A DNA stretch of 14,294 nt from NCBI GenBank assembly GCA_934249265.1, contig CAKQKQ010000045.1, forward strand, positions 1-14,294. The letters are read 5' to 3'. Below the pieces are notes generated by a model that was not told the DNA's origin, did no database searches, and was given only the letters and a program-made list of their open reading frames with translations. Both the position numbers and the translations under genes were made by a program. This document shows, one piece after another, positions 7,492 to 14,294 of the stretch. Position 1 is the first letter of the stretch; the number at the start of each line of letters is the position of its first letter. This DNA is from an uncultured Clostridia bacterium (GTDB taxonomy: Bacteria; Bacillota; Clostridia; Christensenellales; Borkfalkiaceae).

Positions 7492-7881
7492 TTACGCTTG
7501 AGTAACGCGAAAGGTTACGGTGAGCGTTCCTTCGTCGGCAATATCCGGCAAATTGACCGTTAATACGCCGCTCGTATAAGTATAATCGGAAGTTTTGCTA
7601 CCGTTTATTTCAACACCGTAATCGGTGTCGAACACTACGTTTGCGGTGTCGATATTGTCAACGAGCACGCCTTTTGAATAAACGTCGCCCGAACTGTTCG
7701 TTACGACAACGGTATAAGTCAAAGGTCCGTCTACCCAATATTTTTTATCCGCAGAAAGTACCGCGGTAAGTCCGCTGATTATGGTTGTGCTGACGAGGTT
7801 TGAAGCAAACGTAATAGGTTCGGCTTCGCTTCCGTAAGTTCCCGAAAAATCGGATTGGTTGGTTGTGATTTTTGTTGCCAA
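7492..7881 (-). CDS. Small DUF11-like surface-type protein, no signal peptide, 129 aa
   Basis: The sequence fits one beta-sandwich unit of the DUF11 (conserved repeat) type: YWVDGPLTYTVVVTNSSG, then a VLVDNIDTANVVFD segment, and a closing GTLTVTFRVTQA. DUF11 units are found in bacterial surface and S-layer-like proteins. Translation most likely starts at the TTG at 7881, because GGAGG lies nine bases before it. The open frame continues to another TTG at 7938, but nothing resembling a ribosome binding site precedes that codon. The protein then starts M-A-T-K, as the 611-aa adhesin does, and also lacks a signal peptide or membrane span. It is short for the family, and a possible continuation lies in another frame downstream. 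It stands alone, with no close partner on the same strand. Function unknown; a structural role outside the cell is inferred only from the fold. Confidence 0.65.
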   Translation of the reverse strand: MATKITTNQSDFSGTYGSEAEPITFASNLVSTTIISGLTAVLSADKKYWVDGPLTYTVVVTNSSGDVYSKGVLVDNIDTANVVFDTDYGVEINGSKTSDYTYTSGVLTVNLPDIADEGTLTVTFRVTQA

Positions 7882-7884
7882 TTT

Positions 7885-8421
7885 ATTTTTCCTCCGATAG
7901 CCCGATAGATTTTTGTCATCGGCTAATTGTGTTGCCAAGCAAAACTACCGATTAATTGTCTTTTTGCTTTTGGTTGCGGCATTTTTCAATTGCATTACGG
8001 AATTTTATGAATTTAATTGCGGCATTTTATAAATTTTGCCTTATAAATTCTTCCGTCGCGTAATCTATGCTCCGCCTTCCTTTACCAAATAAAGGCAATC
8101 TTTTGAAAACAAAATTTCAAGTTTCGCTCGGCTGTAAGAAGCGTAATTTTACTTCTCACAATTATTTTATGAATTTATCTAAACCAAGTGTTCTATAAGT
8201 TTATATAAAACATTATTTTGCCATAAAACGACAATTTTATAATTTTACACAAAATAAGGAATTTCTATAAAATAAAGGCTTTTCACAAAACAAAGAATTG
8301 GCATAAATCGCCTATTTTTCGCAATAAGAACAAAAGGAGGAAAATTATTTTAATTTGAAAGCGATTAATACTGCATTTGCAAACAACAGACAAAATATTT
8401 AAACAATTACTTTTTAATTGC
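7885..8421. other. AT-rich non-coding spacer between the DUF11-like gene and the NTPase cassette
   Basis: No gene was found. It contains direct CTATCGG repeats close to the DUF11-like ribosome binding site (about 7894-7908), an imperfect AGAAG/CTTCT dyad at about 8136-8156, and several TTTTATAA runs. On the plus strand an orphan AAAAGGAGG at 8332-8340 has no matching gene. The spacer marks the change from GC-richer sequence on the left to AT-richer sequence on the right. Confidence 0.5.
8404..8420 (-). terminator. Weak hairpin just after the last cassette gene
   Basis: CAATTA (8404-8409) and TAATTG (8415-8420) form a six-pair AT-rich stem directly after the stop codon at 8422-8424, followed on the minus strand by TTTAAATATTTTG. 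It could terminate the three-gene transcript, but the stem is weak. Confidence 0.3.
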
Positions 8422-9882
8422 TTATACGTCTATTTTTACACCTATGTCTTTTATTTTCTTTTCGGTCTCTTCGATTTCCACTTTCGATTTTTTCAATTTT
8501 TTTATGTTTTTAGTGAGATTATAAACAAAAGGAATAATCAAACAAATGACGGCAAACCCCAAAAACACCAAAATGTTGTTAGTAAAACTAAACGAAACGT
8601 CGATGTTTTTTAAGAATTTTAAAAACGTATCGTACAATGAGGCAAACGAAACGATAGACGCGGTAATTATAGCAAAAATATCGTAAATTATTTTCCGTTT
8701 TGTCTCTTTTTTCTCATTGTAATTACCCAACAATTTCGAGCATTGGTTTGAAAATTCAATTAAAGTATCCATTTTTGAACAAACCGCTTTTTTATACGTT
8801 TCGACGCCGAAAGCCTCGATTACGTTTGAATAAAAAACGTTTACGTGTTCGATAAACGACGGATTATCGAAGAAATAATACAAACTCATTTTGTCGAAAT
8901 TCGCCTTTAATACGGTGAGTTCGTCGCATTTCTTTTTTAATTCTTCCGCGGTGGCAAAATCAATATTTATTTCAAGGAGTTTATGATAAACGTACAAACA
9001 ATACAATTTTTGATGCGCCGCCAACAAGACCAAAGGAAAATATAATTTGTTCACTTTGTCTATAAACGTTTCTTCAAAAAAAGCATTTGTCAATGCGTTG
9101 TCGGTAGAATAAGTAATGTTTGAAATAGAATCAACGGTATAATACCACGTCGAATTGTTGAAATATTTAGTTTTGCGCAAATAGTTTTCGTTTAAATTGT
9201 AAGACTCTTTATAGTTATGCCCTAAATTGCGCTCAATTTCGTTGACGTCGGTGTTGTTTTCGTCGAACAAATATGACACCAGCAACGGTTTTAACGATTT
9301 ATACGACAACTCGCCTTTAAATTCCATATCGTTTAGCGTGCCGAAATCTTTGACTAAAGACAATATCAAATCAAGCACCGTCAATTCTTTTGTTTCGGCG
9401 TAAACTTCACCATTTTCGTTGAGTTTTTTATAACTCAATTTTAAAATGACGTTTGACTTTACTTCGGACATAAAATAATTAAAATCGTTGATAACTTTCG
9501 GATCGTCGGAATTGACGATATAGTCCAATTCAAGGAAATTTATATTAGACTGAAAACAGTGTATTCTCACGTTGTTCAACGAAAAACCTATTTCTTTCAA
9601 GTTGTTTTTCGGTAAAAGAACCGCTTGATTAAAATTCAGCCCGTATTCTCCGTAAAAGTTTTTATCGAGCGCATAAGACGACATAATATAGATATTTTCG
9701 TCTTTATCCATAAGATGTTTTACTTCAAATATGAGTTCGTTTGATACGCTTTTGTCGTTTTTCCAAATGCAAACGGTTTCGTTTTTTCTGTTTATAACGC
9801 TTTTTGCCAAAAGTTGTTTTTCGATGTTGTTATCCGTAATGAAATAAAACAACATTTTATTAATTTGTCTGCGTTTCTTCAT
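8422..9882 (-). CDS. Unrecognised protein with two C-terminal membrane spans, 486 aa
   Basis: I do not recognise a family. Residues 1-280 are mixed alpha/beta (N-terminal LFYFITDNN, then alternating strands and helices). Residues of about 280-395 are helical. Two hydrophobic spans follow at about 398-420 and 436-457, then a charged Lys/Glu-rich tail (459-486) that may form a coiled coil. The layout, a large soluble part before a C-terminal pair of helices, recalls CorA-like and other two-span channel proteins, but the CorA Gly-Met-Asn motif is absent. The ATG at 9882 overlaps the end of the fucosidase gene by 23 bases; a GAGAGG lies about 12 bases before it. Met10 at 9855 is the alternative and would abolish the overlap. 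As the last gene of the cassette it could be a membrane-acting effector. That role is inferred from context only. Confidence 0.75.
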   Translation of the reverse strand: MKKRRQINKMLFYFITDNNIEKQLLAKSVINRKNETVCIWKNDKSVSNELIFEVKHLMDKDENIYIMSSYALDKNFYGEYGLNFNQAVLLPKNNLKEIGFSLNNVRIHCFQSNINFLELDYIVNSDDPKVINDFNYFMSEVKSNVILKLSYKKLNENGEVYAETKELTVLDLILSLVKDFGTLNDMEFKGELSYKSLKPLLVSYLFDENNTDVNEIERNLGHNYKESYNLNENYLRKTKYFNNSTWYYTVDSISNITYSTDNALTNAFFEETFIDKVNKLYFPLVLLAAHQKLYCLYVYHKLLEINIDFATAEELKKKCDELTVLKANFDKMSLYYFFDNPSFIEHVNVFYSNVIEAFGVETYKKAVCSKMDTLIEFSNQCSKLLGNYNEKKETKRKIIYDIFAIITASIVSFASLYDTFLKFLKNIDVSFSFTNNILVFLGFAVICLIIPFVYNLTKNIKKLKKSKVEIEETEKKIKDIGVKIDV

Positions 9883-10894
9883 ATAATTTTTGAACCTCTC
9901 TCAATATGCTTTCGGCTTTAAAAGGTATTCTTCCCAACCAATCCAACCCTACGTTTATTAAATAATTTATGCCTAATTTTTCCAACTTTATTCTGCTGTT
10001 TAAAACGGTTTCGGGGGTTTTCCAATTATCGTCGATAGAACTATATCCCCACGAGTTATTCAAAGTGCACGCCGACTCGTAAAGCCCGTAAGGAGATTTT
10101 TTAAAGCCCCAAATATCGTTGTCGTTTACGTTTTCTGCAATATTGTCGGGAATAAAATCGGGTATTTCGTTATCCCCTAAAGAGACGTAATCGAATTTGC
10201 CGTTTCCTAATCTGGAATTGATTAAACAGTCGGGTTGCAATTCTTTTACCGTATTGTATAATATTTCGCTTTGTCTATGCGTAGAATCGAGCGGCATATC
10301 AAACCAAGCCAAAAATATTTTTCCGTAAGCGGACATGATTTCTTTTACTTGGGGTAAGATTTTTTTATTGAAACACACTTCGTAATTCTTTTTCTCTTTG
10401 TCGGGGAAATCCCAATCGTTATCCCACGACGCCCCTGCGGAATATTTGGGATCTACCGTATATCCTCCGCCGTCCGGTTCTCTCCAATCGATACATTGAG
10501 AATAGTAAAAACCGAGTTTTAAATCGTATTTTTTGCAAGCAATAGACAATTCTTTTATTAAGTCTCTTTTGCAAGGAGTTCCGTCAAAACTGTTAAATTT
10601 GTCCGCTTTCGATTTAAACAAGGCAAAACCTTCGTGGTGTTTTGTCGTGATGACGATATATTTCATTCCACATTCTTTTGCGAAACGACAAATATAATCG
10701 GCGTCGAAATAAATAGGGTTGAAAATGCTCGCTAATTTATCGATTTCGGCATTGGGTATACGCTTGTTACACTCGATCCATTCGGCATATGCCGGACCGC
10801 GTTGCCCTTTATACACCCCGCCCAACAAACTATATAAGCCGAAATGAATCATTAATCCGTACTTTGCGTTTTTAAATTCTTGTATATTATTCAT
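9860..10894 (-). CDS. GH29 family alpha-L-fucosidase, compact and cytoplasmic, 344 aa
   Basis: GH29 enzymes release terminal alpha-L-fucose by a retaining mechanism. The family motifs appear in order: KYGLMIHFGLYS (His17), KYIVITTKHHEGF (His86-His87), RDLIKEL, LGFYYS, and IFLAWFD with the predicted nucleophile Asp199. Then come GDNEIPDF and YESACTLNNSWGYSS, the region holding the acid/base glutamate, and INYLINVGLDWLGRIP at the end of the barrel. Glu, Asp and His positions look intact, so activity is plausible. The protein has no signal peptide and stops after the barrel; many relatives add a C-terminal beta-sandwich and are longer. The ATG at 10894 is preferred over 10900, since CGGAG is 8 rather than 2 bases away. 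It starts 14 bases after the NTPase stop and overlaps the next gene, so translation is probably coupled. A sugar-scavenging role is possible, but no transporter or other sugar gene is adjacent. Confidence 0.9.
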   Translation of the reverse strand: MNNIQEFKNAKYGLMIHFGLYSLLGGVYKGQRGPAYAEWIECNKRIPNAEIDKLASIFNPIYFDADYICRFAKECGMKYIVITTKHHEGFALFKSKADKFNSFDGTPCKRDLIKELSIACKKYDLKLGFYYSQCIDWREPDGGGYTVDPKYSAGASWDNDWDFPDKEKKNYEVCFNKKILPQVKEIMSAYGKIFLAWFDMPLDSTHRQSEILYNTVKELQPDCLINSRLGNGKFDYVSLGDNEIPDFIPDNIAENVNDNDIWGFKKSPYGLYESACTLNNSWGYSSIDDNWKTPETVLNSRIKLEKLGINYLINVGLDWLGRIPFKAESILREVQKLYEETQTN

Positions 10895-10908
10895 AGTCAT
10901 CGCTCCGT

Positions 10909-13900
10909 TTAATTGACCGCTTCGATAATTTTTGCCAAACGTTCGTTTTCTTTATACGCGTCATCTAAATGCAAATAATAATTTATCAATTTTTCTTTAT
11001 AATAATTGGATTTTTCGTTATTTCTCGCCTTGTATAATTTGTAAAGGCTAAACAAATATTCCATAAATGAAAACGGGTCGTTGTAATCTTTATTTCGAGT
11101 GATATAATCGATTAACGAATTAAAATATTCCTCTTCTTTGTCAAAATCGTCTGAAACCGCGTCGTTTAAATTGACGTAATCGACGTATTTATATATACAC
11201 TTGACCAAATCGGGAATATACATCCTCGATTTTGGGTTATGGCAACACACGTCATATTCCGAAATGGCGTTTTTGATATAATATATCGCATTTTTTACGT
11301 CGTTTATGTCTCTGTAATAACTGAAAAAACACGCGCTCATAAACGGAAGCGTTCTCTCTTTTTTCTCACATTCGCAACAAGAAGACAATCCTTGTTCGAC
11401 ACGCTTTAAATTGCTGAATTGTTCGTTGTAAAAACGCGCCGAATTGGCAATGTTGGATAAACATACGTATTCGGACAAAAGGTCTACGTCGGAAACCAAT
11501 TGTTTATCGGTTAAATTTATATTCTTTTTGACTTCTACAACTTCTTTATAAATGTTATAGGCTTTGTCGTTTTCGCCCAAATCCCACAACAAAGTTGCGT
11601 AAAAAGACAGCGTTTCCGCATAACCGTTTTGCTTGCTTTCGTCTGTGTTTTCACCTTTATAAAAAGCAATTGCTTTTTCAAAAAACTGTTCGCTTATATA
11701 GGTGTTTTTTAAAATCATTTCATTAAACGCAATTTTCGATAAAATCATGAAATAATCGTATTTTTGTTCTTCGTTTAACTCAAACGCAAACTTCTCGAAA
11801 CCCGTGATATTGTTTAAAACAATTAGTTCGGAAATAATAGCCGAACGGAATGCTCCCCAATTGAAATCTAAAGGCAATTTAAGCATGCTTTTAAATAAAT
11901 CGAACGCAACGGCGCGATCGGCGGAAATTGCGGGATTTAAGTCGTTGACAATGGAATTTATACAGCAATAAAACACGTTGTCTTCAACGTTGCCGTAAAC
12001 GAAATCGTTGCTTGAAACGTTTTCTATCCTTGAAATAATCTCGCTTTTTAAATTTTCGATTTCTTGCTTGAAAATCAAATAAATAATACCCTTCCTCTCT
12101 ATGTGTCCTATAGTAAACAACGTACCTTTATTGTCTCTAATAGTATCCAAAAACATTTTCATGGAATTTATAAAGCCGAGAAAGGCGAAATTCAAATTAT
12201 TGTTACCCGATAAAATAGACAATTCTTCAAGAGAAAGCCCCCTATCGGCTATCGCCAAACAACATAAAACGTTGACGAATTTTTCGTAATATTTTGAACC
12301 GTAATACTCTTTTATGCTGCTGAAATAAGAAACGTACATATTGCTGCCGAAAGACAACTCGTCTGCATTGAAATAATTGTCTCCTTTTTTAATGCAGTCG
12401 TTTAAATTTAAAAGAGTCAATTCGCGAATTAAACTTAAATTTAACATCGATTTGTCTGCGATTTCGTAAAATTTTTCGCTCATTTTCGTTACGTCGATAT
12501 TATTGTTTAATTTATTTTTTTTGCAAAACAACAATACTTTTTTAACAAAAAACAAATCAAAATACTTCTTTGCAAACGTAAGATATTCTTCGCTTGATTT
12601 CGTATAGCAATATTTATTCCCTTTAAAATTAGAAATATATTCTCGCACGAACGGCGATATTTTATCGTCTTTCGAGTCTGTTCTTAAAGTCAAAAGTATA
12701 TAAATTCCGTCGTCTAAATCGTCATAATCGGGAATAAAATCGGTAATATTTTTGCCCGTTTGAATTTTTAATTCGTCTATTCCGTCGAAAATAAAAAGCA
12801 AGTTTTTATCGTAATAATACTTTCTTTTGTATTCGTTTAAAAACTCCGCAAAAGCCTTACTCGGATTATCGGAATTTATATTGAGCCGAATAACAGAATT
12901 GGCTATTGTAAAACCGCTCGTTTTTTTCCTCATTAAATCTTCGACGCAAATACAAAAATCGTTTACTCTGGAATTGTACGTCGAATTAATATAAAACGCT
13001 TTTACGGTAAGGTCGTCTATAAAAATATTATTCAAAGAAAACGGGTCGAGCCCTTTTACGAAATAACTTTTTCCCATTCCCTTTTCCATTTGTATGGAAA
13101 AAACGCTTTTTTTGTTTTTTAATTCTTCTTTTAACGCTTCGATTAAATAATCGGGCGACAAAAACTCGTTGCCGTTGGCTATCTCTTCGCAAAGGTCGCG
13201 TTCTTCAATTGTATAAGTGTCTATATTGTTGTCCGAATTAAATAAACTTATCGAATTTTCTAAACTTAAATTATTTAACTCTTCAAACTCGACGGATTCT
13301 TTAACGCTTTTTACGTAATCGATAATATCCGTCTTTTTTATTTTTTTTACATATCTGTCAAACAAAAAAATCCCTTCGTCTTTTATTGTGAAAAAGGGGT
13401 AAAGAGGATATTTTTTATCGTTAATTTTTAAAAACACCCTTCCTCTTTTGTTTATTTTGCTGTTGCTGCCGTCCAATTCTACGTCATTTTCGTCAACAAA
13501 CGAAATGTCGTGAAATAAAGATGCGTTACTTTTGAAAAAACCGGTGATTTCTTCTAATTTTGCCGCGGCGTCATCGTATAAATCAGCATCGTTTAACTGC
13601 CTTGTCGCTCCGTGAGAAATGGTGCTGTTTCTCCAATATACGATATCTCCGTTTTTATCGGAATTGACAAACTTTTTTACTATGTTTACCAATGATTTAA
13701 TCTCAAGCGGAATACTCTCTTCCATTTCGTCTACCACTTCTAAAGCAAGCGAAAGAAGATATCGCCAATCGCCTAAAGACAGAGGTTTTGACATCATATA
13801 AACCAGCAACTCTTTACCTTTAAGCGTGCGTTTGGTGTTTAAAATGAAAGAACAAATTAAAAGTACCGGAATTCTGATGATAATTTCATAAATGTCCTTA

Positions 13901-14124
13901 ATTTGCAAAATAATTCCGTAAACTTGTTTGTTTTGCAATAACGAATAAAAACTTTGATATTCTAACGCCAATATCGGATTAATATAAGACACACAGTCTA
14001 AATCGAAATAATTTTTACTGCTGAGAATAATCTCGTTCCATTCTTTGTCGCAAATCGGACATGCATATTTATGATTTTCAAACTCTAAATTTTCTTGGCA
14101 AAAATCACATAACATTTTTTTCAT
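10909..14124 (-). CDS. STAND/NACHT-type NTPase with zinc ribbon, HEPN-like motif and C-terminal helical repeats, 1071 aa
   Basis: Domains in order: a zinc ribbon (C6-x2-C9, C22-x2-C25); a helical part to about 200 with R165-N-S-T-I-S-H171, fitting the HEPN-type Arg-Asn-x4-His motif; a linker; an NTPase core with Walker A KGMGKS (Lys352, Ser353), Walker B NLLFIFDGIDEL (Asp447, Asp450, Glu451) and a sensor-like Arg481 in ILLTLRTDS. A winged-helix-like segment follows at about 615-685 (VLCCLAIADRGLSLEELSIL). Helical, TPR-like repeats run from about 790 to 1060. The hhhhDGhDE Walker B is typical of NACHT and related STAND proteins, which act as oligomerising sensors in immunity and stress. The usual first glycine of the P-loop is Met346. 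The ATG at 14124 follows GTGATG. Strong AT bias (15 of 60 bases G/C at 12541-12600) contrasts with the adhesin. The sensed signal is unknown; HEPN nuclease activity is inferred from one motif. Confidence 0.85.
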   Translation of the reverse strand: MKKMLCDFCQENLEFENHKYACPICDKEWNEIILSSKNYFDLDCVSYINPILALEYQSFYSLLQNKQVYGIILQIKDIYEIIIRIPVLLICSFILNTKRTLKGKELLVYMMSKPLSLGDWRYLLSLALEVVDEMEESIPLEIKSLVNIVKKFVNSDKNGDIVYWRNSTISHGATRQLNDADLYDDAAAKLEEITGFFKSNASLFHDISFVDENDVELDGSNSKINKRGRVFLKINDKKYPLYPFFTIKDEGIFLFDRYVKKIKKTDIIDYVKSVKESVEFEELNNLSLENSISLFNSDNNIDTYTIEERDLCEEIANGNEFLSPDYLIEALKEELKNKKSVFSIQMEKGMGKSYFVKGLDPFSLNNIFIDDLTVKAFYINSTYNSRVNDFCICVEDLMRKKTSGFTIANSVIRLNINSDNPSKAFAEFLNEYKRKYYYDKNLLFIFDGIDELKIQTGKNITDFIPDYDDLDDGIYILLTLRTDSKDDKISPFVREYISNFKGNKYCYTKSSEEYLTFAKKYFDLFFVKKVLLFCKKNKLNNNIDVTKMSEKFYEIADKSMLNLSLIRELTLLNLNDCIKKGDNYFNADELSFGSNMYVSYFSSIKEYYGSKYYEKFVNVLCCLAIADRGLSLEELSILSGNNNLNFAFLGFINSMKMFLDTIRDNKGTLFTIGHIERKGIIYLIFKQEIENLKSEIISRIENVSSNDFVYGNVEDNVFYCCINSIVNDLNPAISADRAVAFDLFKSMLKLPLDFNWGAFRSAIISELIVLNNITGFEKFAFELNEEQKYDYFMILSKIAFNEMILKNTYISEQFFEKAIAFYKGENTDESKQNGYAETLSFYATLLWDLGENDKAYNIYKEVVEVKKNINLTDKQLVSDVDLLSEYVCLSNIANSARFYNEQFSNLKRVEQGLSSCCECEKKERTLPFMSACFFSYYRDINDVKNAIYYIKNAISEYDVCCHNPKSRMYIPDLVKCIYKYVDYVNLNDAVSDDFDKEEEYFNSLIDYITRNKDYNDPFSFMEYLFSLYKLYKARNNEKSNYYKEKLINYYLHLDDAYKENERLAKIIEAVN

Positions 14125-14194
14125 ATCATCACTTTTTTCCTATGCGTACGATAAAATTTACAATATAAAACACAAACTATAGTAATTACTTTAT

Positions 14195-14212
14195 AATGAG
14201 TGTCCTCTCATT
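14195..14212. promoter_or_regulatory. Inverted repeat AATGAG-N6-CTCATT (candidate operator)
   Basis: Two perfect six-base half sites are separated by TGTCCT. The dyad is 71-88 bases upstream of the NTPase start and overlaps a -10-like element. A dimeric repressor site is a reasonable reading. Confidence 0.35.
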
Positions 14213-14252
14213 TTAATTGGTAATCTTATAGTTTAATTGTTATACCCGAAGT

Positions 14253-14268
14253 TGGCGTATATACGCCA
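14253..14268. promoter_or_regulatory. Perfect 16-bp palindrome upstream of the NTPase cassette
   Basis: TGGCGTATATACGCCA reads the same on both strands. It lies about 130 bases upstream of the NTPase ATG and is GC-rich at its arms amid AT-rich sequence. On the plus strand TTTTGTCGTTTT follows, so a weak terminator for a plus-strand transcript is the alternative, but no such gene ends here. An operator for the cassette or for a divergent gene beyond the window is favoured. Confidence 0.45.
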
Positions 14269-14294
14269 TTTTGTCGTTTTATTTTGTATTATAT

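Larger units (their letters stand above)
14125..14294 (-). promoter_or_regulatory. Leader and presumed promoter region of the NTPase cassette
   Basis: This AT-rich stretch should contain the cassette promoter. Several -10-like hexamers occur on the minus strand (TATATT near 14167, TATAGT near 14183, TATAAA near 14197), none with a clear -35 box at standard spacing. Dyads are frequent: AGTAATTACT (14181-14190), AATGAG-N6-CTCATT (14195-14212) and a 16-bp palindrome at 14253-14268. Dyads around weak promoter elements suggest regulator binding, but no promoter can be named with confidence. Confidence 0.4.

Noticed and set aside
8332..8402. Consensus AAAAGGAGG on the plus strand, as if a gene began there
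   Set aside because: The only start in range is a TTG 14 bases away, which opens 15 codons. No protein-like sequence follows.
14253..14284. Terminator reading of the 16-bp palindrome on the plus strand
   Set aside because: The T-run is broken and no plus-strand gene ends upstream, since the NTPase gene runs the other way.
1..14294. CRISPR array, tRNA, rRNA or transposase
   Set aside because: No regularly spaced repeats, cloverleaf-like structures, rRNA-like sequence or DDE/serine recombinase motifs were seen on either strand.

Overview
This window looks like chromosomal accessory sequence from an uncultured, Gram-positive-type Clostridia-like bacterium (Firmicutes). The support is consensus AAGGAGG/CGGAG ribosome binding sites, a lipobox signal peptide, a WxL-like cell-wall domain, a prepilin with a class III signal, and AT-rich spacers between genes of higher GC. 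No rRNA, tRNA, CRISPR array, transposase or integrase was seen. The exact lineage cannot be read from the sequence.

Left part (1-3400, minus strand). This holds a lipoprotein with an Ig-like and a beta-helix-like region, cut off by the window edge. Behind it lies a very large (706 aa) type IV pilin-like protein with its own plausible promoter and a 12-bp palindrome next to the -35 box. Positions 3257-4207 are non-coding, AT-rich and full of dyads, including a perfect 12-bp-stem hairpin beside a 10-bp palindrome. They end at a terminator for the next minus-strand gene.

Middle part (4208-7881). A solitary phage-type holin with a long lysine-rich tail (minus) is divergent from a 611-aa pectate-lyase-like adhesin with a C-terminal WxL-like domain (plus). 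The two genes carry nearly identical Shine-Dalgarno leaders. The adhesin has no signal peptide, and an in-frame stop 24 bases upstream rules out a longer start. A strong terminator follows it. A small DUF11-like protein (minus, TTG start), also without a signal peptide, comes next, with a possible gene remnant behind it. The set suggests surface proteins that may leave the cell by a non-Sec route, possibly helped by the holin. That is a hypothesis.

Right part (8422-14124, minus). A tightly packed three-gene cassette is visibly more AT-rich than the middle part. In order of transcription it encodes: (i) a 1071-aa STAND/NACHT-type NTPase with an N-terminal zinc ribbon, an Arg-Asn-x4-His HEPN-like motif and a C-terminal helical repeat region; (ii) a compact cytoplasmic GH29 alpha-L-fucosidase with its active-site motifs intact; (iii) an unrecognised 486-aa protein with two C-terminal membrane spans. 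The spacing (8 bp, then a short overlap) indicates one transcript. A STAND sensor joined to a membrane protein resembles anti-phage or conflict systems. The fucosidase between them is unexpected and makes this the best candidate for an undescribed system. Dyads, including a perfect 16-bp palindrome, lie upstream of the first gene.
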